64,000 nt of DNA. Source: Sneathiella glossodoripedis JCM 23214. GTDB taxonomy: Bacteria > Pseudomonadota > Alphaproteobacteria > Sneathiellales > Sneathiellaceae. This document shows, one piece after another, positions 58,405-64,000 of this stretch; positions within the stretch are counted from its first letter, which is position 1, and each line of letters begins with the position of its first letter. The notes beneath the pieces were generated by a model. It made no database searches and was not told where the DNA came from. It saw nothing but the letters and a program-made list of their open reading frames with translations. A program made the translations under genes and the position numbers. The stretch is from assembly GCF_000616095.1 (NCBI RefSeq), contig NZ_BAMS01000003.1:1-64000 (forward strand), given 5' to 3'.

Positions 58405-58944
58405 ATGCGGCTCAATCTTGGCCTAAAATTCTTGAGTATGATTGCTGCGCTAACGTTGGTCGCAGCCTGTGAAACTGCGCCGACTGATTCAGGCGACAGC
58501 TCTGGTAGCGGGGCAACGTCCCAGGCTAGCTCTTCTTCTGGTTCCAGCGGATCAGTTTCTTCATCCAACAGCGGCTCCAGCGTGCAGCCAGGCAGCCAGG
58601 AAGATCTGGTCCTGAATGTGGGTGATCGTGTGTTCTTTGGTTTTGATCAGTATAACCTGACAGCCGAAGCCCGCTCCACAATCCAGCGTCAGTCAGAATG
58701 GCTGAAAGCAAACCCAAGTGTGACAGTAACTGTCGAAGGGCATGCGGATGAGCGTGGCACACGTGAATACAACCTTGCGCTTGGCGATCGTCGTGCGACA
58801 GCGGTTAAAAACTATTTGGTAACACTGGGTGTTTCTTCCTCTCGGGTTGATACAATTTCCTATGGTAAAGAGCGTCCAGTTGCCCTTGGCCATAACGAAG
58901 AAGCCTGGCAGCAGAACCGCCGTGGTGTAATGGTCGTAAACTAA
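58405..58944 (+). CDS. pal: Peptidoglycan-associated lipoprotein Pal
   Basis: Pal anchors the outer membrane to peptidoglycan. The signal peptide ends in the lipobox LVAAC, so Cys22 is lipidated. A Ser/Gly-rich linker (about 25–65) follows, then an OmpA-type domain with RVFFGFDQYNLTAEA, VTVEGHADERGTREYN and GDRRATAVKNYLV, whose Asp and Arg bind diaminopimelate. 179 residues, the usual length. It follows tolB after 131 bp, with its own terminator downstream. Confidence 0.96.
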   Translation: MRLNLGLKFLSMIAALTLVAACETAPTDSGDSSGSGATSQASSSSGSSGSVSSSNSGSSVQPGSQEDLVLNVGDRVFFGFDQYNLTAEARSTIQRQSEWLKANPSVTVTVEGHADERGTREYNLALGDRRATAVKNYLVTLGVSSSRVDTISYGKERPVALGHNEEAWQQNRRGVMVVN

Positions 58945-58966
58945 GGCCATTTAAACGGAATTGATT

Positions 58967-59012
58967 AACCCGCCTGTGAGCCAGCCCTGCTGGAGTTGCA
59001 GGCGGGTTTTCT
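58967..59012 (+). terminator. Intrinsic terminator after pal
   Basis: AACCCGCCTG at 58967–58976 pairs with CAGGCGGGTT at 58999–59008, with a further T run. The loop is 22 bases long. It may terminate only part of the transcription, since cpoB follows in the same direction. Confidence 0.75.
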
Positions 59013-59164
59013 GTATCTGGTCCTTGGTTTTCTTTAAAAGCCTCGCTTTTGTCACAATGGGCTCCTATCTTGTGGCTGTGCTTTGATGGGCCTTGCGCCT
59101 GATATTGGCGCGAGTCTCAGTTTGGGCGATGTTGAAAGTAACTTCTAACTGGAATAGTGGTGAA

Positions 59165-60208
59165 ATGAGAAAGACACTCTTGAAACCTGCGGTATTTCTG
59201 ATTGCGATGGCCGTTCTTACGGTGTCAGTACCTGAACTTTTGCATGCACAGAGCAGTGATGTTCGTGCGCTGCTGGATCGGATGAACCGGTTGGAAGCTG
59301 ACCTGAACAGTGTGCAGCGCAAAGTTTTTCAGGGGCAGAGTGTTCCCGCTTCTTCTTCGTCATCAGGAACGACGCCCAGCTATACCGGAAGTGATGAAGG
59401 CATTGCACTGCTATCGGCCCGCGTTGATGCGCTTGAGCAGGAGCAACGCCGCGTAACCGGGTCAACCGAAGAAGTGAATTTCAGGCTGGATCAGTTGAAA
59501 TCCCGGCTCGATAAGCTGATATTGGATATTGATTATCGCTTGAGCGAAATTGAACGGCGTCTTGATGGCGGCAATCAGAGCGTGGTGGGACAGGCTAATC
59601 CTAATGCCCCTCAAGATCAGCAGGCAAATACACTGGCGGCAGTGCCTAATTCGCCAGCGGTAACCTCTCAACCAGTGGATCCGTCCAGAGTTGCAGAGGG
59701 CGGAGAGTTGCCGCAAGGGACAAAACTTTTAGGCACTTTGCCAGCGTCTGGTGCGGCATCAGGCACAGCGCCAACTGCAGGGGAAGCCGCGGGGGAAGCC
59801 GCTGCAAGTTCGGTTGCCACCCTTGCACCTGAGGAGCAGTATAATCTGGCGATGAGCCTAATTCGCAAAGACGATTACGCAGGCGCAGAGCAGGCATTTG
59901 TCCAGTTTCTGGAGCAGAATCAGCAGCATACATTGGCGGGAAATGCACAATATTGGCTGGGTGAGACCTACTATGTGCGCGGTGATTACAATAATGCCGC
60001 GTCCTCGTTTTTAAACGGATATCAGAACTATCCTGACAGCTCAAAGGCGGCGGATAATCTGCTCAAGCTTGGTATGACGCTGGGACGTATGGATCAGATT
60101 GAAGAGGCCTGTGCTACTTTTGTGCAGCTTGATCGTCAGTTTGATATTTTGCCAAGCCGTCTTAAACAGATTGCTGCCCGTGAGAAACAGAAATTCAACT
60201 GTCCGTAA
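59165..60208 (+). CDS. cpoB: Tol–Pal associated tetratricopeptide protein CpoB (YbgF)
   Basis: CpoB coordinates outer-membrane constriction with peptidoglycan synthesis. The protein has a signal peptide (AVFLIAMAVLTVSVP, cleaved near LHAQ), an N-terminal coiled coil (LLDRMNRLEADLNSVQRKV), a Pro/Ser/Gly-rich linker and three TPR motifs at the C-terminus (YNLAMSLIRKDDYAGAEQAF, AQYWLGETYYVRGDYNNA, DNLLKLGMTLGRMDQIEEA). The length of about 347 residues fits. The ATG at 59165 begins the signal peptide; the frame is open earlier but without a start signal. Confidence 0.9.
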   Translation: MRKTLLKPAVFLIAMAVLTVSVPELLHAQSSDVRALLDRMNRLEADLNSVQRKVFQGQSVPASSSSSGTTPSYTGSDEGIALLSARVDALEQEQRRVTGSTEEVNFRLDQLKSRLDKLILDIDYRLSEIERRLDGGNQSVVGQANPNAPQDQQANTLAAVPNSPAVTSQPVDPSRVAEGGELPQGTKLLGTLPASGAASGTAPTAGEAAGEAAASSVATLAPEEQYNLAMSLIRKDDYAGAEQAFVQFLEQNQQHTLAGNAQYWLGETYYVRGDYNNAASSFLNGYQNYPDSSKAADNLLKLGMTLGRMDQIEEACATFVQLDRQFDILPSRLKQIAAREKQKFNCP

Positions 60209-60240
60209 ATCTGGTTTAACCCGGGCAGTGTTTTGAGCGA

Positions 60241-61581
60241 GTGAGGCATATGCTACAGCCCCTTGAGCAGACTTTCACTGCTGCCATGGAACGGAATTTC
60301 AAAGGCTCCGCATGCCCTGAAACTGTGGCGGTTGCTGTGTCCGGTGGATCGGACAGTATGGCGCTTGTTCTGTTATTGGACCAATGGGCGCGCAAGAATA
60401 ATGTATCGCTTGTTGGGATCACGGTTGATCATGCGCTGCGAGCAGAAGCCAAAGAGGAAGCGCAGTTGGTTGGCCAATGGCTTGCCCGGTACCAGATTGA
60501 ACATTGTATTCTGACCCGGCAGGGAGAGGTGCCGCAATCTGGTATTCAGGCGTTCGCCCGCGATGCACGTTACCGGCTGATCAGTGAATTTTGTAAAAAC
60601 CGAGAAATTGATCACCTGTTTACAGGGCACCAACTGGAAGATCAGTTGGAGACTTTCGTTCAGCGATTTGCAATGGGAAGTGCGCTGAGCGGGCTCAGGG
60701 CCATGTCCGAGGTGACGACGCGGGATGGGTTGCAGATTTTGCGGCCGCTTTTGGGGGTTCGGCGTAAAAGTCTGAGAGATTTTCTCACCCAAAACGGACA
60801 GGACTGGATTGAAGATCCCAGCAACGAGGATCCAAAATATACCCGGACTGCACTGGGGCGTGTTGTGCGCGATATTGCAGCGCTGCCAGAGAGTAGTCTG
60901 GAAAAGCTGTCTCTTTCGATTAATCGGCTGCAAAGTGCAGACGCTGCCTTGAATAGTTATGCGCAAAAGGCGTGGGACACATGGATATCCGTTAGCGAAT
61001 TCGGTTTTGCAACCGTTGATGCTCAATTGGTTGAAAGTGAAGCAAAAGAAATTGCGCTTCGATGTCTTCAGCGGGCGATTTCAGTGGTTAATGGTCAGGA
61101 TGGGTATTCGAGATTGAAGGAAATTGAACGCCTGTATGACAGGATCGTCTCAGGCGAGGATCAATTTTCGAGCACATTATCGGGGTGCCTGCTTCAAGTG
61201 ACGAAGGGGCAGTTGCGTATCAGCCGGGAGCCGGGGCGAGCGGGACTGGAAATACTTCCTTATAACGGGGGTAAGCTGATTTGGGATAATCGCTTTTGTG
61301 TATCCTGTGCACCTGAAATAGTGTCAAATTCAGATCGGTTGGACTCTTTCAGGATACGGGTTATTGGGGAAGATGGCTGGCAACAGATTGCCGATCTGGA
61401 ACTTTTAGAGGAAGCGAAGAAGCTTCCTGCGCAGATCCGTAAAAATCTTCCGTCACTCTGGCAGGGTGAAAAACTGGTAGCGGCACCGCTGATTTTGGCA
61501 GAAAACGCAGGCTTAGGCATTGCAAATGACGCCTTGGAAATGGTATTCATTCCAACAGTGGGTGCCAAAAGGTCGTCTTAA
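60241..61581 (+). CDS. tilS: tRNA(Ile)-lysidine synthetase
   Basis: TilS converts C34 of tRNA-Ile2 (anticodon CAU) into lysidine, which changes its reading from AUG to AUA. The PP-loop VAVSGGSDSMALVLLLD near residue 30 is the ATP site. LTRQGEVPQSGIQAFARDARY, HLFTGHQLEDQLETF and the C-terminal domain follow. Length 446 residues, normal. The GTG at 60241 is accepted; an ATG at 60250 is possible. Its substrate tRNA is present at 4.1 kb of the same window. Confidence 0.92.
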   Translation: MRHMLQPLEQTFTAAMERNFKGSACPETVAVAVSGGSDSMALVLLLDQWARKNNVSLVGITVDHALRAEAKEEAQLVGQWLARYQIEHCILTRQGEVPQSGIQAFARDARYRLISEFCKNREIDHLFTGHQLEDQLETFVQRFAMGSALSGLRAMSEVTTRDGLQILRPLLGVRRKSLRDFLTQNGQDWIEDPSNEDPKYTRTALGRVVRDIAALPESSLEKLSLSINRLQSADAALNSYAQKAWDTWISVSEFGFATVDAQLVESEAKEIALRCLQRAISVVNGQDGYSRLKEIERLYDRIVSGEDQFSSTLSGCLLQVTKGQLRISREPGRAGLEILPYNGGKLIWDNRFCVSCAPEIVSNSDRLDSFRIRVIGEDGWQQIADLELLEEAKKLPAQIRKNLPSLWQGEKLVAAPLILAENAGLGIANDALEMVFIPTVGAKRSS

Positions 61582-61707
61582 ACTGATCTGTCCCCTTGGA
61601 AGTCATGTATATTGACTTATATTTAAGATATTTCCCCGATGATCGGGGTGTTTCAATTACGATCCGCTGTTGCAATTGACAGCGGATTTCATATGGGAAG
61701 ATTGTCT

Positions 61708-63638
61708 GTGAATCTTTTTGGAAAAAATTTAGTGCTTTGGGTGATTATTGGCATGCTTGCCGTCATCCTGTTTAACCTCTTTAGTGACCCGGGTCAGCGC
61801 ACCGCAGGGCAGAACCTGCCTTATTCGCAGTTCCTTGAAAAAGTGGATAACGGTGAGATTGTTGCTGTCACCATTCAGGGCCAGAAGATTACCGGGCAGA
61901 ATGACGGTGGGATGAACTACTCGACCTATGCCCCCAATGATAATTCGCTGGTCGAGCGCCTTACCGAGCGCGGCGTAAGTATCACTGCAGCTCCAGTGGA
62001 AGAGGGAAGCCTGTTGATGGCGACATTGCTGTCATGGTTCCCGATGCTGCTGCTCATTGGTGTGTGGATCTTCTTCATGCGTCAAATGCAAGGCGGTGGC
62101 GGTAAAGCATGGGGTTTGGCAAATCAAAAGCAAAACTGCTGACAGAAAAGCAGGGCCGAGTGACCTTTGAAGATGTCGCGGGTATTGAAGAAGCCAAGGA
62201 AGAGCTTGAGGAAGTTGTGGATTTTCTGAAAAATCCGCAAAAATATCAGCGTCTTGGCGGTAAAATTCCAAAAGGCTGTCTGCTGGTGGGCCCTCCGGGT
62301 ACTGGTAAGACATTGCTTGCACGTTCTGTTGCAGGTGAAGCCAATGTTCCCTTCTTCACCATTTCCGGCTCTGACTTTGTGGAAATGTTTGTCGGTGTTG
62401 GCGCGAGCCGTGTTCGCGACATGTTCGAGCAGGGTAAGAAAAACGCTCCCTGTATCATCTTTATTGACGAGATTGACGCAGTTGGACGTCATCGTGGTGC
62501 TGGCCTTGGTGGTGGCAATGACGAACGCGAGCAGACATTGAACCAGTTACTGGTTGAGATGGACGGCTTCGAAGCTAATGAAGGTGTCATTCTGATTGCA
62601 GCGACCAACCGTCCTGATGTGCTTGATCCTGCGTTATTGCGTCCGGGTCGTTTTGACCGTCAGGTGGTTGTTCCAAATCCTGATATCATCGGCCGCGAGA
62701 AGATCCTGAAAGTGCATATGCGTAAAGTTCCCCTTGCCAATGACGTCAATGCGAGAACTATTGCGCGCGGAACACCAGGCTTTTCGGGTGCTGATCTTGC
62801 CAACCTGGTGAATGAGGCTGCGTTGCTGGCAGCGCGTAAATCACGCCGTCTGGTTACCCAGCAGGAATTTGAAGAAGCCAAGGACAAAGTCATGATGGGC
62901 ACAGAGCGTCGCTCCATGGTGATGTCCGAAGAGGAGAAAAAGCTGACCGCCTATCATGAAGGTGGCCATGCGCTGGTTGGCATGCATATGAAGGCATCCG
63001 ATCCGATCCACAAGGCGACGATTATTCCGCGGGGTCGTGCACTGGGTATGGTGATGCGCCTGCCTGAAAAAGACAGTTATTCGTTGCGCCGTGACCAGTG
63101 TCTTGCTCACTTGGCGGTGGCCATGGGTGGCCGTATTGCCGAAGAGATGATCTTTGGTCATGATGCGGTAACAACCGGTGCCTCAGGTGATATCAAGATG
63201 GCGACAGATATGGCTCGCCGGATGGTGACCGAATGGGGACTTTCTGACAAGTTGGGGCCGTTGATGTATAGCGCCAATCAGGAAGAAGTATTCCTTGGTC
63301 ATTCTGTTGCGCAACAGAAAAACGTTTCTGATGCGACAGCTCAGCTGATTGATCAGGAAGTGCGCCGCTTCGTCGAGGAAGGCGAAGAGACTGCCCGTAA
63401 GATTTTGACAGAAAATATCGAGCAGCTTCATCGGATTGCCAAAGGTCTGCTGGAATATGAAACCCTGTCAGGCGACGAGATCAAAATCCTGATGGACGGC
63501 GGTGATATTCATCGGCCAGAAGATGACGATCCAACCATTGATCAGGGACCGGGCTCAACCGTACCTGAAGCTGATGGGCATAAAAAATCCGGACCAGAAG
63601 GGGGCGGGCTTGAGCCCGAACCACAGCCGGGCTCATAA
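61708..63638 (+). CDS. ftsH: ATP-dependent zinc metalloprotease FtsH, one frameshift
   Basis: FtsH is the essential membrane protease degrading short-lived and misfolded proteins. It has two membrane segments ([18 protein letters not shown] and [17 protein letters not shown]) and the AAA+ domain with Walker A GPPGTGKT, Walker [12 protein letters not shown] and the SRH region. The zinc site HEGGH is in [12 protein letters not shown]. The frame is lost at C62108, where one extra C gives [16 protein letters not shown]. Repaired length is about 643 residues, normal. The GTG at 61708 (MNLFGKN) matches the family start; an ATG at 61693 is the alternative. It is the last whole gene of the window. 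Confidence 0.94.
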
Positions 63639-63647
63639 GGTTTGGTG

Positions 63648-64000
63648 ATGACAAATCTGACAAAAGGCTCCGCTTTGCCGCGGAGCCTTTCTGAATCTGA
63701 AAGGGTGTATCTTGCGCCCAGTCAGACAAAAACAGGTGATATGCTGACGGTAGCCATCCGCGAGGGCGCTGTTGTCCGGCTTATGGCTGATTTTGAGCGG
63801 GCGGATGTTAAAGCCTGGAGCCGTAATCTTCAATCACATGCAGAGGATGTGACGAGGCAGCTGGACGCCTTGGCCGCATATGATGGACTGCGACTGCAAA
63901 AGCAGCAAGCAGGGCCGGAGATTATGGGGATTGTGAATGTCACACCGGACAGTTTTTCGGATGGAGGGCAATTTGATAGCACCGAGCGTGCCATAGCCCA
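63648..64000 (+). CDS. folP: Dihydropteroate synthase, 5' part (3' end outside window)
   Basis: The enzyme joins pterin pyrophosphate and p-aminobenzoate in folate synthesis and is the target of sulfonamides. The frame stays open to the window end. The signature EIMGIVNVTPDSFSDGG near residue 95 is the start of the catalytic barrel; the part before it, with VYLAPSQTKTGDM, is the extra N-terminal domain of alphaproteobacterial FolP. The ATG at 63648 follows AAGG by seven bases. A GTG at 63705, just after a strong hairpin, is a possible alternative that fits the usual family start. Only about 117 residues are in the window. Confidence 0.88.
   Translation, partial: MTNLTKGSALPRSLSESERVYLAPSQTKTGDMLTVAIREGAVVRLMADFERADVKAWSRNLQSHAEDVTRQLDALAAYDGLRLQKQQAGPEIMGIVNVTPDSFSDGGQFDSTERAIA
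63663..63695 (+). terminator. Perfect hairpin after ftsH, inside the 5' end of folP
   Basis: AAAGGCTCCGC at 63663–63673 pairs perfectly with GCGGAGCCTTT at 63680–63690 around a six-base loop, followed by a weak T run. It would serve as ftsH terminator if folP starts at 63705, or as an intragenic hairpin if folP starts at 63648. Confidence 0.6.

Noticed and set aside
1179-63638. Reading the broken genes as pseudogenes or programmed frameshifts
   Set aside because: Ten genes including the essential rpoD and ftsH are hit in one 64-kb stretch, breaks sit next to C/G runs, and no slippery heptamer with a downstream pseudoknot was seen.

Overview
The window is about 64 kb of alphaproteobacterial chromosome with no sign of plasmid, phage or transposon content. 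The evidence is the gene order dnaG–rpoD, the block yebC–ruvCAB–ybgC–tolQRAB–pal–cpoB–tilS–ftsH–folP, a zapA–6S RNA–5-FCL block, an rpmE/ABC-exporter pair, a DUF1465 gene and a heat-shock promoter of the alphaproteobacterial RpoH type. GC content looks close to one half, and together with a VPLPA-CTERM protein this suggests a free-living, perhaps marine, Rhodospirillales/Sneathiella-like organism. That placement is inference.

Layout. 1–3.2 kb: 3' part of dnaG, then rpoD. 3.3–11 kb: accessory genes, namely a small secreted protein, tRNA-Ile2(CAU), creatinase, an orphan PAS histidine kinase, a LysE exporter divergent from its likely MocR regulator, a nucleoside hydrolase and a YbaN/DUF454 protein. 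11–21.1 kb: a branched-chain-type amino-acid ABC transporter (binding protein, two permeases, two ATPases), a fused indolepyruvate ferredoxin oxidoreductase and an enoyl-CoA hydratase, which reads as an amino-acid uptake and degradation locus. 21.2–27.8 kb: VPLPA-CTERM protein, AEC carrier, EttA, bacterioferritin-associated ferredoxin, two specialised bacterioferritin subunits and an amidase. 27.8–30.7 kb: rfbCBD (dTDP-rhamnose) and a thioesterase. 30.8–35.3 kb: Hsp20 behind a sigma-32 promoter and a ROSE-like leader, DUF1465, L31, an MsbA-like exporter and a paraoxonase-like protein. 35.3–39.1 kb: a three-gene envelope cassette (OmpA-like, MotA/TolQ-like, MotB-like coiled coil). 39.3–46.8 kb, all on the minus strand: tkt, gap, pgk, fba (class I), thiE, efp and an inositol-phosphatase gene. 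47.2–64 kb, all on the plus strand: DUF4164, zapA, 6S RNA, 5-FCL, a YmdB-like phosphoesterase, a large uncharacterised protein, yebC, ruvCAB, the complete Tol–Pal operon, tilS, ftsH and the 5' part of folP.

The dominant oddity is technical. Ten genes, including the normally essential rpoD and ftsH, are broken by fourteen frame disruptions. Nearly all are repaired by restoring one base, most often a C or G next to an existing C or G run. I treat these as sequencing or assembly errors and annotate the genes at full length.

The most interesting biology is: (i) four helically phased ATTGTATC boxes plus a perfect 17-bp palindrome between lysE and the MocR gene; (ii) the OmpA/MotA/MotB-like cassette separate from the Tol system; (iii) a heme-only and a ferroxidase-only bacterioferritin pair; (iv) a predicted RpoH promoter feeding a ROSE-type RNA thermometer for hsp20; (v) a paraoxonase-like protein with its catalytic histidine replaced.
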